From the NCBI GenBank assembly GCA_965221075.1, contig OZ244865.1, forward strand, positions 186,001 through 250,000: a stretch of 64,000 nucleotides of DNA. Reading direction: 5' to 3'. The position numbers and the translations under genes were made by a program. Below, in pieces: positions 1-9,196 of this stretch. The notes below the pieces were generated by a model. It searched no databases. It saw only the letters and a list, made by a program, of their open reading frames with translations, and was not told where the DNA came from. The DNA comes from UBA2970 sp965221075 (lineage in GTDB: Bacteria > Verrucomicrobiota > Verrucomicrobiia > Limisphaerales > AAA164-E04). Every line of letters starts with the position of its first letter. The first letter of the stretch is position 1.

Positions 1-798
1 GTTCCGCTTCCGGGCCAGCCAGTGCTCGAAGAGAAGGCAGGCCACGATCATCGCCAGGCCGACGAAGTAGGCCAGGCAGAAGAAGCGGTACTCCAAGCGC
101 AGCAGAATTCCGAAGAGCGCAAGGAGAAGCATCGTCAGCACATGGGAGATGAACGCCGCCTGCAGGGCGTTGCCGACGCCCCAGCGCACGATCAGGGAGC
201 GCAGCCCGTTCCTCCGGTCGAAGTCGTAGTCCTGCAGGGAGTAGATCAGGTCGAAGCCGATCAGCCAGAAGAACACCGCCAGAGCCAGGACCAGCGGAGG
301 AAGCTCCAGGCTGCCGGTGACCGCGATCCAGGCCCCCAGGGGAGCGATGGCCAGCGCCGCTCCCAGGTAGATGTGGGTGAAGTCGGTGAAGCGCTTGGTC
401 AGGGAGTAGAAGCATATCACGAGCAGGGCCAGGGGGCTGAGCAGGAAGCAGGTCCAATTGATGAACCAGCAGACGGCCATGAATCCGGCCGCCGACAGGG
501 CCCAGAGCGACACCGCGCTCCGCATGGAGAGCCGCCCCGAGGCCAGGTGGCGGTCGCGGGTCCGGGGATTGAGCCGGTCGTACTCCACATCCGCCCAGCG
601 GTTGAAGACCATGGCGCAGGTGCGGGCCAGCAGCACCGCGCCCAGGATCAGGAGGAAGAGGTCCCAGCCGGGCCAGCCATGGCGGTCGCGGCTGGCCACC
701 ACCATGGAGGCCAGGGCGAATGGCAGGACGAACAGCGTATGGGAAATGCGGATCTCCTCGGCCCAGTAGCCCAGCGCGCGCAACCACCTGGTCAGCAT
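1..798 (-). CDS. UbiA-family prenyltransferase (3' end beyond window)
   Basis: About 266 residues are visible, starting at the ATG complementary to 796-798; the C-terminus lies beyond position 1. The product is a polytopic membrane protein of the UbiA superfamily, which joins an isoprenyl chain to an aromatic acceptor in ubiquinone or menaquinone synthesis. The first Asp-rich motif reads NRWADVEYDRLNPRTRDR (about residues 66-83). The second reads SLQDYDFDRRNG, close to the usual DxxxD pattern. Hydrophobic stretches fill the rest of the protein. The likely subclass is 4-hydroxybenzoate polyprenyltransferase or its menaquinone counterpart MqnP; the sequence alone does not separate them. recF lies upstream on the same strand across about 120 bp. 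Confidence 0.85.
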   Translation of the reverse strand, partial: MLTRWLRALGYWAEEIRISHTLFVLPFALASMVVASRDRHGWPGWDLFLLILGAVLLARTCAMVFNRWADVEYDRLNPRTRDRHLASGRLSMRSAVSLWALSAAGFMAVCWFINWTCFLLSPLALLVICFYSLTKRFTDFTHIYLGAALAIAPLGAWIAVTGSLELPPLVLALAVFFWLIGFDLIYSLQDYDFDRRNGLRSLIVRWGVGNALQAAFISHVLTMLLLALFGILLRLEYRFFCLAYFVGLAMIVACLLFEHWLARKRN

Positions 799-916
799 GG
801 CGGCGGTACTCGGGGGAGAGGGTGCCTCTTCACATTCCAACGTCCAACGGCGGGGATCTCCGGCCGGAAGCAGGCTACAGCGGGGGACTGGGACTGGCAA
901 CGGAAGAGCGGAGAGA

Positions 917-2005
917 TCAGCCCTGGCCGTCCAGGGGACGGATGGTCCCGGCCTCCACCCACCACCGGGCCGGAGGCTCGCCCTCCAGAGGCTTCCAGTT
1001 CTGCTCGGTGCAGGTCATGAACACCTGCCCGCCCTCCTGTCGCACCGACTGCAGCAGCCCCACCAGCCCCGAGCGGCGGCACAGGTCCAGCTCCCCCATG
1101 ACATCGTCCAGGAGCAGCACCGGCGCCACGCCGGTGATCCGGGCCAGCCAGGTGGCCTGGGCCATCTTCAGGGCGATGGCCACCGAGCGCTTCTGTCCCT
1201 CGCTCCCGTAGAGGCAGATGTCCTGTCCGTCGAGCCGGAGGAGCAGGTTGTCGCGGTGGGGGCCGACCACCGTGCTCCCCTGGCGGCTCTCCCGATCCCG
1301 GGACTGGATCAGCTCCCGGGCGAAGTCCTCCTTGACGCTGGGGCGGTATTCCAGGGCCAGGGACTCCCCCTGGCCGGCGATGCCCTCGCATGCCTGGGCG
1401 GCAAGCTCCGAGATCCGGGGGACCAGCTGGCGGCGGCTCTCCATGATCTGCTGCCCGGCGCGCACCAGCTCGTGATCGAACCCCTCCAGCACCGAAGGCG
1501 GGACATCGGGCTGACGCAGGAGGGCGTTGCGGGATCGCAGGGTGCGGGCGTAGCGCTGCAGCAGAGACAGATCGGCGGGACGGGAGTGGACCTGCAGCAG
1601 GTCCAGGAAACGCCTCCGGATGCGGGCCGGACCCCGGACCATCTCCAGGTCCTCGGAGCTGAAGACCACCGCTCTGAGCCCCTCGAGAAAGGCGGAGAGG
1701 GTCCTCGCAGGCTCTCCGTCGCAAAGGACCCTCCTCTCCTGGTTCGACCAGTACAGGCCCAGCGACAGGGGAAGCGGCCCGCCGACCCGTCCCTGCACGA
1801 AGTAGCCCTCCTGGCCCTGGCGCACCATGCCCCCGCTGGCAGTTCCACGGAAGGAGCGCAGAGTGGCCAGCAGGTAGATCGCTTCCAGCACGCTGGTCTT
1901 GCCCTGGGCGTTGTTGCCCAGGAGGAGCTGGAAGCCGGGGCCGAAGTCCAGATCCAGCCTGGCGTAGTTGCGGAAGTCCCGCAGGCGCAGATGCGACAGG
2001 TGCAC
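917..2005 (-). CDS. recF: DNA replication and repair protein RecF
   Basis: The 362-residue protein is the usual RecF length. RecF is an SMC-like ATPase that loads RecA at single-strand gaps with RecO and RecR. The N-terminus carries the RecF start pattern LRDFRNYARLDL and Walker A GNNAQGKTSVLEAI (about residues 30-43). The ABC signature region YGSEGQKRSVAIALK and a Walker B LLLDDVMGELD follow near residues 265-310. In many bacteria recF sits beside dnaA, dnaN or gyrB. Here it stands alone: dnaN is 33 kb away on the other strand, and a UbiA-type gene follows. The identification is secure. Confidence 0.95.
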   Translation of the reverse strand: MHLSHLRLRDFRNYARLDLDFGPGFQLLLGNNAQGKTSVLEAIYLLATLRSFRGTASGGMVRQGQEGYFVQGRVGGPLPLSLGLYWSNQERRVLCDGEPARTLSAFLEGLRAVVFSSEDLEMVRGPARIRRRFLDLLQVHSRPADLSLLQRYARTLRSRNALLRQPDVPPSVLEGFDHELVRAGQQIMESRRQLVPRISELAAQACEGIAGQGESLALEYRPSVKEDFARELIQSRDRESRQGSTVVGPHRDNLLLRLDGQDICLYGSEGQKRSVAIALKMAQATWLARITGVAPVLLLDDVMGELDLCRRSGLVGLLQSVRQEGGQVFMTCTEQNWKPLEGEPPARWWVEAGTIRPLDGQG

Positions 2006-3366
2006 CCGATCCCCCTATGCGTCCGCCAACAGCGGAATTCCGGCCATCACCGCCAGCCCTCCCGACGCGTCATTCCACGGCCGCCGGTTCCCCGTCCGCT
2101 CCAGGTTCGAATCCAGCGGGATCAGCCTTCCGGAAACCCATGTGCTGCTTCCAAGCATTCCGCCATCGCCCTTTATTCGCGAGATGCGGATCGATTCGCA
2201 CGCTGGCGAAGGAAACTTCCGGACTGTCAGGCCCTGCCGCTGTTAAAGGACATGCCCAGGCATAGCGGCAGCTAGGACTCCGGCGGCTGTTCCCTGAAGG
2301 CGGGGTCCAAGGCTTGTTCGAGGAAGCCGGTGGCGGTTGTCGGAAGCCTCTCCCCAGAGACGGCCCGAGTCGACGAGCCGGGCAACCCAAGCGGAGGCTC
2401 GGGCAGGACCGCTTGTCCTCGGATGCGGGCTGCAGGGCTCCATTCCGAAGAGGGCTCTCCAGGAACCGATCGGCCTTCATGCCGGTCGGCCGGCTCCATC
2501 CAGCTCCGACATCGGTTCGAGCGTGAGAATCGAAGAAATCCGGAACCTTGCCATGCAGGATCCCCCCTTCCAGGCAAACGCCATGCTCCCTGTCCGCTTG
2601 CCGGATCCCATCTGCGAGAATGAACAAGGGCTGCTTGCGTTCCGCGGGAAGAAGCCGCTCGGCGATCTGATAGGTGGCAGCTTTGGGAGGATCTTTCCAA
2701 AGGGGCAGGATCCATTCCACGGCGTCATCCCCGGACGCGCCTCCGTTCTCCGCCCAGACGGCGGAAGCCCTGATCCATTCCGGTCTCCTGCCCTGGGAAC
2801 GGACCACTGCCTGCATGCTTGCTCCGGCCTGCTTCTTACCGGGATCCTCCAGGATCGACCTATGGATCCTCGACACCGGCGGGGTTCCCGCCTCCTGTCG
2901 CCTCCACCGCTCCTCCAGGCGGTCCAGCAACGATCGCATGCCGCCCCCGAGGCGCACCTGGCCTGGACGGCGAGTCCTTCGGCTCTCTCTCCGGCTTGGG
3001 AGAGCTCCATGGCTGCCACCATGGCGAAGCGGCAACCGGTCCCGATCGAACGGAGCGAATCCCCGCATCCTGCGAAGAACCGAAAAGCCGATAGCCTGTC
3101 CGGTCCGCCATTTTTCCCGCAAGAAGCTGGATCGAAACTGCGGGCCTCGCAGGCGCCTGGAACGAGATCGGGCCCTCCTGGAGCGAACCTAGGCCAGCGG
3201 GCATGGAGCTGCAACAGCGGAATGGGGCTGGGATGCTGCAGAGAGCGCAATGCCTGCCGATCGGCCTGATGGCGAAGACATTCCAGCCGCAGCGGAAATG
3301 CGAGGATCCAGCCCCGTTCCGGAACCATCGCAACCACCTGGGAAGGAGGAAGCGTTCCGAACGGAT
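2006..3366. other. Gene-poor stretch of 1.36 kb
   Basis: No secure gene is present. Several long open frames exist on both strands (for example 2337-3269 plus and 2477-3337 minus), but they overlap each other and have compositions unlike proteins. The only coding-like reading is a broken minus-strand frame at about 2272-2939, listed separately. No tRNA, clear terminator or recognisable repeat was found. Confidence 0.5.
2272..2939 (-). pseudogene. Possible decayed hypothetical gene
   Basis: From the ATG at 2937-2939 the minus strand reads a plausible protein beginning MRSLLDRLEERWRRQEAG. It continues through DDAVEWILPLWKDPP and AERLLPAERKQPLFILADG. After roughly residue 170 the frame turns Pro/Arg-rich and unconvincing, while the neighbouring frame becomes protein-like and ends GFLEQALDPAFREQPPES at a stop at 2272. 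This suggests one frameshift in a gene of about 220 codons. No family is recognised. It could also be chance open frames in GC-rich DNA, so confidence is low. Confidence 0.25.
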
Positions 3367-6300
3367 CTACTCGCCGGAAGGCTTCTGCAGGAAGGCGAAC
3401 AGGTCACGGATCTGCCCCGGATCCAGATCCCGGAGCAGTCCCTGGGGCATCGCCGAGATGGAGGAGCGCTTCCTGCCGGCCACATCCCGGCGTCCCAGGG
3501 TCAGGAGGCTGCCCGAGAGATCCCTGAGGGTCACCGTGCTCTCGTCCTCCCGTTCCAGGAAGCCCGATGCGGTGACCTGTTCGTCCTGGCCACGGAGGAT
3601 GAGGGTGACCCATTCGTACTCCTCCCTGACCGCCAGCCCCGGGTCGACAATGGCGGTCAGGAGGTACTGGGTGTTGCTCCGCTCGTACCCGGTCAGATCG
3701 GGGCCCACGGCCCGTCCGGCACCGAACAGGCGGTGGCAGGGAGCGCACAGCGCCCCGAAGAGGGCCTCTCCCCGCTGCGCATCGCCAGGCCCCCCGTCCA
3801 GGGCGCGGAGAACCCTCCGCCCCTCCGCGCTCTGGGGAGCCTGTACGGCCTCCAGCCTCCACTGGACACCGGGCAGGAGAGCCACCCGTTCCTCCTCGAC
3901 CGCCTGCTGCAGCTGGACGGCCCACGAGGGACGGCCGGAGAGCACTCCGGCCAGAGCCTGCTGCCATGAACGGTCCTCGGTCCGGGCCATGGCCTGGAGC
4001 AGCGCACGGGCCACCCTGTCCCCGGAATAGAAGCGCAGCCCGTTGAGAGCCTCGGACCGCAGCGGGGAGCCTTCCTCCTGCACCAGGGAGAGGAGCAGGG
4101 GAAGCGCGCCGGGATCCCCCTTTCGGCAGAGGTTCTGAAGCAGCCTCCGCCTTCCCTCCGGATCGAGGGCCGGGTCCGACACGGCGGCAATGGCAGCCTC
4201 CAGGCCCGAGGGGCTTTCCAGGGCCAGGGCCAGGGCCAGCATCTCCATGTCCCCCCCTTGGCTCTTCCACAAAGGCTCCAGGGCCTGCTCCAGAGAGGCG
4301 GGGATCTGCGGGGCAGGAATCCCCCGCAGCGCAAGCTCCATGCCACGGGCCAGCGCCCGCTGCAACCGGCCTTCGGGAGCCAGGCTCAGGAGGATGGCGC
4401 AGCGATCGAGGTACCCCTGCCTGCGATCGGCCATGAAGCGGCGGCCGGTCCGCTCGGCCAGGTGGGATTCGAACAGGGGCAGAGACCAGATCCCGGGGTC
4501 GCGCAGGAATTCCAGTGTCTCCTGGGGATCGCTGCGGATCTGCTCCACCAGAAGCCACCAGCAGAGGAGCGGGTAGGCCGGATCCCCGACCTGTTCTCCA
4601 TGCTCCAGGAGGGATCGCAGGAGAGGCAGGGCCTGGGGGAGCGGCAGCCGCCGCGCCGAGGAGGCAGCCTGAGCCAGGACCTGCTCGTCGGTCTCGGCCT
4701 CGAGCCGGCGCAGGAACGCCTCGAACAGGGACGGGGCAAGGGGAAGGGATGGATCGCACAGCAGGCGGATGGTCCAGCGCCGCACCGGGCCCTCGCCGCT
4801 TTCCAGGGTCCGGAGAGCCGTCGCCTCGTCCAGACGGCCCAGGGCATGGATCGACCAGAGGCACTCCAGGGCGAGGAGGCCGCCCTGCTCCAGGCCCGCC
4901 TCCAGGAGGGGAAGGACCGAGGCGTCCTGCCGTTCCCGGAGCAGGCGCCGCGCGGTTCTGCGCTGCCAATCGTCGGGCAGGCCGAGAAGTCCGACCAGGG
5001 CAGGGGAGGGCAGGCCGTCCAGATCGGGGGCCCTCGCCGGAGGTCGATGGACATCCCTCAGCCGGTAGATCCTCCCCCTCTCCCTGTCCCAGTTGTCGCG
5101 GGGATCGAGATGGGTGATCCGGGCGTCGTACCAGTCGGCCAGGTAGAGGTCGTTGCCGGGGCCCAGAGCCAGGTGCACCGGACGGAACCAGGGATCGCGG
5201 CTGAGAAGGGGAGCGGGCTCCTCCACCGTATGGAAGGTTCCCTGGTGCGGAACCATCCTCAGGGCATGAAGCCGGTTGCCCAGGGGGTTGGGCCCCACAA
5301 GCCGCCCCTGCAATCCCGGGATGCCCTCGCTCGGGTAGGGGATCCACTGGTGCACCATGCGCAGGCTGGATCCCTGGACCGGTATCCCCTCCAGGTGCCC
5401 GTAGGTGTGGGCCCGGGTGAAGGGGCCGTGCTTGCCGAAGTTCTTCCGGTAGAATCCCCCCTGGCGGAAGTGGACGGCCTGCATGCGCCCGTTGGTGCCG
5501 GAGAGAAGCCGCCCCTGGGAGTCGAAGGCCAGGCCGAAGTTGTTCCAGCCCCCCTCGGAGAAGAGCTCGAACCGGTGGGAGTCCGGATGGTAGCGCCACA
5601 CCGCCTGCCCCAGGAAGACGGCTGGAGGCTCCCCGGGACGGAAGGGCGAACGCACCCGGGCGGTCACTGTGCTTCCGGTGGCCCCGTAGAGCCAGCCGTC
5701 GGGGCCCCACGCCAGGCTGTTGGCGACAGAGTGGGTGTCCTCCAGTCCGAAGCCCGAGAGGTGCACGACCGGGGCTCCATCGGGCCGATCGTCGCCGTCG
5801 GAGTCGGGAAAGAATAGAAGGTAGGGCGGCTGCAATACCCACAGCCCTCCGGAGGCGAAGGCCAGCGAGGTGGCAAGGGAGAGCCCCTCCACGAAGGTCC
5901 CGTGGCGCTCGGGCGCTCCGTCCCCGTCCAGGTCCTCGTGGAAAGTGATCCGATCACGTCCAGCGAAGCGTCCCTGGAGGGGAGGCGGGGGCGGCACCTG
6001 GTCGTAGATCCGCCTGAGATGGGCATCCCAGGCCAGAGTCTCCAGACCCGCCGGATCGGGATACTGCAGGTACTGGACCACCCACAGGCGGCCCCGGGCG
6101 TCGAAGTCGAGGAACAGGGGCTGACGGACCTGCGGCTCGCTCGCTACCGCGTCCAGGGCCAGGCCCTTCCCCAGCACGAAGGCATCCAGTGCGGAGGCCG
6201 GATCCAGGGGCTGTCCCTTGTCTTCGATCCGGGCGTGGACGCTGGCGTTGCCGTCGAATCTCCTCCTGACCGACTCCAGGGCCGCCAGCCGCTCCCGGGC

Positions 6301-6828
6301 GTCGACTTCCACCAGGGCTCCCTCCAGGCGGCCCGGTTTCTCCGCTCCCACTTGCAGAGCGGCCCAGCGGGGATCGTCCCCGCTTCGGGCCAGCCACCGG
6401 CCCGACAGGTCGATCGCGTCCCGGATCCGAGAGAGGCGGACCGGACCTTCGGTAATGGCGCCGCCGCCCTGGCGGGAATAGATCCGCCAGGCAATCAGGT
6501 TGGGACGCCCGTAGCGAATCTGGTCGGGCTCAATCACATAGGGACGCCTCACCGGACTGGCCGGCAGAGCGAAATCAGGGGGGAAGGAGCCGCTGGCCCC
6601 GATCCGCTCCCCGTTGAAGTAGGCCTCGTCGCACTCCCGGATCCTTCCTGCCTCCAGCAGCAGCCGACTCCCTTCCCACGAGGCGGGGACGGTGACCTCG
6701 CAGCGCAGCCAGGAGAACGGCACGCCTCCCTCCAGATCTCCTGGCACCTCCACCTCCCGCCATCCGGAGTGGTCTGCGCCACGCGCCAGGAATGCCAGGA
6801 GCGAGAGGACCGGAAGAAGAATGCGCAT
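3367..6828 (-). CDS. PVC-type membrane-bound dehydrogenase with C-terminal cytochrome c
   Basis: The 1153-residue secreted protein starts at the ATG complementary to 6826-6828, because a signal peptide (MRILLPVLSLLAFLARGAD) begins there; the open frame continues upstream without protein character. Domains in order are: an N-terminal galactose-binding-like region (about 25-170); a beta-propeller region of the PVC membrane-bound dehydrogenase type (about 240-620) with FPDSDGDDRPDG and DLDGDGAPERHG calcium-like motifs and GPDGWLYG; alpha-helical HEAT-like repeats (about 620-1000); and a single cytochrome c motif CAPCH near residue 1030 followed by GRAVGPDLTGY. Such proteins are abundant in Planctomycetes and Verrucomicrobia and are inferred to oxidise sugars in the periplasm; substrates are generally unknown. 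Confidence 0.85.
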   Translation of the reverse strand: MRILLPVLSLLAFLARGADHSGWREVEVPGDLEGGVPFSWLRCEVTVPASWEGSRLLLEAGRIRECDEAYFNGERIGASGSFPPDFALPASPVRRPYVIEPDQIRYGRPNLIAWRIYSRQGGGAITEGPVRLSRIRDAIDLSGRWLARSGDDPRWAALQVGAEKPGRLEGALVEVDARERLAALESVRRRFDGNASVHARIEDKGQPLDPASALDAFVLGKGLALDAVASEPQVRQPLFLDFDARGRLWVVQYLQYPDPAGLETLAWDAHLRRIYDQVPPPPPLQGRFAGRDRITFHEDLDGDGAPERHGTFVEGLSLATSLAFASGGLWVLQPPYLLFFPDSDGDDRPDGAPVVHLSGFGLEDTHSVANSLAWGPDGWLYGATGSTVTARVRSPFRPGEPPAVFLGQAVWRYHPDSHRFELFSEGGWNNFGLAFDSQGRLLSGTNGRMQAVHFRQGGFYRKNFGKHGPFTRAHTYGHLEGIPVQGSSLRMVHQWIPYPSEGIPGLQGRLVGPNPLGNRLHALRMVPHQGTFHTVEEPAPLLSRDPWFRPVHLALGPGNDLYLADWYDARITHLDPRDNWDRERGRIYRLRDVHRPPARAPDLDGLPSPALVGLLGLPDDWQRRTARRLLRERQDASVLPLLEAGLEQGGLLALECLWSIHALGRLDEATALRTLESGEGPVRRWTIRLLCDPSLPLAPSLFEAFLRRLEAETDEQVLAQAASSARRLPLPQALPLLRSLLEHGEQVGDPAYPLLCWWLLVEQIRSDPQETLEFLRDPGIWSLPLFESHLAERTGRRFMADRRQGYLDRCAILLSLAPEGRLQRALARGMELALRGIPAPQIPASLEQALEPLWKSQGGDMEMLALALALESPSGLEAAIAAVSDPALDPEGRRRLLQNLCRKGDPGALPLLLSLVQEEGSPLRSEALNGLRFYSGDRVARALLQAMARTEDRSWQQALAGVLSGRPSWAVQLQQAVEEERVALLPGVQWRLEAVQAPQSAEGRRVLRALDGGPGDAQRGEALFGALCAPCHRLFGAGRAVGPDLTGYERSNTQYLLTAIVDPGLAVREEYEWVTLILRGQDEQVTASGFLEREDESTVTLRDLSGSLLTLGRRDVAGRKRSSISAMPQGLLRDLDPGQIRDLFAFLQKPSGE

Positions 6829-7189
6829 CTTGGGGAAGACACGATGATGTGCCCGTACCCGCCCCCGGACAAGCTCCACCGCCGACTCTTCCAATGATGG
6901 CGGGACATCTGCCCGTACAGCATTTCGCAACCAACCAGCATGACCAGCGACAAGCCTCCGGCTCAGCCTGTCTGCAACGGTCCTGGAAGGACACCGGATG
7001 GGCGTAGCCATGGCGCACCGTCTCCCGAGCCGCAGACAGATCCCTCCGGTTGCCTGGAAGCCAATTCCATTCCAAGCGGTCGGGAGGCAGAGCCCCCTGC
7101 AGTGGAAGGCCTGAGGCATCCGGCCCCGGCAGGGCGATGCGGCGTCGCCCTGCCTTGAACAACTCTGCCCATGCTTTGAGAGGAACGAT

Positions 7190-7215
7190 CATTGGACGGA
7201 TCAAGCGGTCCAATG
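7190..7215. repeat. 8-bp inverted repeat
   Basis: CATTGGAC (7190-7197) is exactly mirrored by GTCCAATG (7208-7215) across a 10-base spacer. It lies in a gene-less stretch about 360 bp upstream of the PVC dehydrogenase start. It could be an operator or a weak hairpin. No homologous copy was noticed elsewhere in the window. Confidence 0.4.
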
Positions 7216-7578
7216 CCGTTGACAGGGTCCATGGAGCGTCAAGGTCTCGCGCTGTCCCGGGGAGCGGAGCCTTGACGAGCCAACTCCGGAGAATAGAATT
7301 GGATCCAGGAAGCAGATGGCGAATCGTCCCATTCAGCTTCGTCCAACCGGATAGGAACGCCCCATGGGCCGCGATCTTTCCGCCACCGCGCCTGTCTTGC
7401 TCGAACTTACGCTTGCCGCAGACCTGGATTTCGACAAGCCCAGGCGCAGGCCGAACGTGCGTTTCGACTGCACTCGGCATGCGCGCTTGGAGCACGGCTG
7501 CGTCGAGGAAGCCCATCCGCTGCATGAATCCCCGGCAAAGCTCTCCCGCCACCTGAACTGCTTCCAGAACAACTGCCT

Positions 7579-7602
7579 ACTCGAGGCATGCGCGCCTCGA
7601 GT
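7579..7602. repeat. Perfect 9-bp inverted repeat with hexanucleotide loop
   Basis: ACTCGAGGC (7579-7587) and GCCTCGAGT (7594-7602) form a perfect stem around the loop ATGCGC. No T-run follows on either strand, so it is a poor intrinsic terminator. It may be a remnant of a mobile-element end, a protein-binding palindrome, or an RNA hairpin. Confidence 0.5.
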
Positions 7603-8212
7603 GGGACCGGTCAAGGGGAGCGCTGCACCGGTGGAACCTCATTGGGCTGGATGCAGATCCGCCTTCTCATCGCTCTTCGAGAACTCTGGAAGATCCCGAA
7701 GCGACAACGCAGCTCTCAGGGAATTGCTCTTTGCGCTTCTCAAGAAAACCGGCAGTGCTGGCCCTGCCCAGCACGCCGATCCCGATGAGCCCGACGCCAC
7801 ATTCACGGAACGAACCCGGAGGCGCAAAATGCGGCCCCACAAGATTGCCATCCTCGATCAGATCGACGTCGTAGCGGCAACGCCCGATCGATTGCGCGGC
7901 AGCGTGAGCCGTTCCAAGGCCGAGCCCATAAGGGCGGTCGCCAGGACTCTCCGAGAGCACGTCCACGGCATCTCTTCCTGGACGCCAGCCCGCCTAGCCG
8001 CAGCAACCGCCATAACCCTCGACGGACTGTTCCGGAACGCCAAGCTCCGCATCCAGGGCTGCCGCCGATTCGAAGCCATCCAACCCTTCTTCTTCGGCAA
8101 TGTCGGAAAGCCTTGCTTCGCCAAGCCCGGCCACGATTTCGCATAGGCCGCACGAAACACGGCAGAGTCAAGATCAAGCAACGGCGCCCGATAGGAAAGA
8201 AGCAGAACAGCA

Positions 8213-9196
8213 ATGAAGTTTTTCTTTATATCGACACTGGCTGTTGGAGCAGTACTGCTGGTTCTGGTGCTCAACCGCTTGTCGACGCCACCAGTCGATT
8301 CTGCAGCGGTCAAGGGAGAAGCTGTGCATGAATCTCCCGATGGACTGTCTGAATCGAGCGATAGCGCGAGCACCCCCGATGCCGGCACATCCACGGCAAA
8401 CCTGCACAATCGCAATCGAGAGGATCGCGAAGCCATTGCAGGCGCCGTGGAGCCTATTGCCTCGAAAGACGGCGAAACGCCGTCTTCGAATTCTGCATAC
8501 AACGAAGCTTATAGGCTGCAGGAGGAAGAACGGGAAAGAGCCCGCAAGCATGGACAATGGCTCGAATCAAGAAGGGGCTGGATCGACAGCTTTCCCTACA
8601 AGCCTACGTACAACCCGGATCTGCGCTATACCCCAAGCATGCTTGGAAAGGACAATCCGTATCCAAAGGAGCAGATCGACGATCTGCTGTCCGAAGCGGA
8701 AAAAGAAACATCCCAGGTCTTTCAGGAAGCAGCTCAAAGAACTGCGGAAATTGAAAAGGAATGGGAGAAAAGCAATGCAGAAATCGCCGATGCGCGACAC
8801 CGGGTTTGGAACCATGCTTACTTGAGGCAGTTCTATCAAAGCAACATGAGGTTTACCAAGGAGTTCGAACAGGTCCACGGCATTATGAAAGACTTCGGCT
8901 ACGAAGACAATACAAGACTGGTGGCAGAACTCTACGATCTCCTGAGAAACCACCATCGAACGGCAGGCGACTCCGGTGGCACGAACCACCGCAGACTCAT
9001 GGTGGAAGCGATGCTGGGCATTGCGCCATTCGTCAACGGCGAGCCGAAGCCAACCAAGCAGGAGGCGTACGCAATCCTTGAAAGGCTAATCAAGGACATT
9101 GACGGGGAAGGAATTCTGGAAATCGATGGAATGTTTTTTGCAAACGACAAGTACATCGACGAACTAAAGGAAGGAGATCCCCTGTTGTACAGGTAG
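8213..9196 (+). CDS. Membrane-anchored protein of unknown family (DSFPYKPT motif)
   Basis: The 327-residue protein matches no family I recognise. A single hydrophobic segment at residues 3-20 suggests a signal peptide or N-terminal anchor. It is followed by a Ser/Asp/Glu-rich linker (about 25-95), the motif DSFPYKPT (125-132), a charged helical, probably coiled-coil region (about 150-200), and a conserved-looking block RFTKEFEQVHGIMKDFG (213-229). The gene at 36523-37458 encodes a clear but divergent relative with the same order: N-terminal hydrophobic segment, linker, DSFPWKPT, RFSIQFERMYGILSEYG, then (V/L)ERLI-(G/K)-(E/D)ID near the C-terminus. A GGAAAG-type ribosome site precedes the ATG. 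Base composition is clearly AT-richer than core genes, suggesting transfer. Confidence 0.8.
   Translation: MKFFFISTLAVGAVLLVLVLNRLSTPPVDSAAVKGEAVHESPDGLSESSDSASTPDAGTSTANLHNRNREDREAIAGAVEPIASKDGETPSSNSAYNEAYRLQEEERERARKHGQWLESRRGWIDSFPYKPTYNPDLRYTPSMLGKDNPYPKEQIDDLLSEAEKETSQVFQEAAQRTAEIEKEWEKSNAEIADARHRVWNHAYLRQFYQSNMRFTKEFEQVHGIMKDFGYEDNTRLVAELYDLLRNHHRTAGDSGGTNHRRLMVEAMLGIAPFVNGEPKPTKQEAYAILERLIKDIDGEGILEIDGMFFANDKYIDELKEGDPLLYR

Larger units (their letters stand above)
6829..8212. other. Gene-poor stretch of 1.4 kb
   Basis: No convincing gene is visible. A plus-strand frame of 260 codons (7364-8146) and minus frames overlapping it do not read like folded proteins. The stretch does contain two clean inverted repeats (7190-7215 and 7579-7602), listed separately. 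It separates the PVC dehydrogenase from the accessory gene at 8213, and GC content falls toward its right end. Confidence 0.5.

Noticed and set aside
2098..2125. T-arm-like sequence AGGTTCGAATCCAG suggesting a tRNA
   Set aside because: The flanking bases do not pair as a T stem, and no anticodon or acceptor stem could be built around it.
7364..8146. 260-codon plus-strand frame before the unknown-family gene
   Set aside because: Composition and lack of motifs, plus equally long competing frames on the other strand, make it unlikely to be coding.
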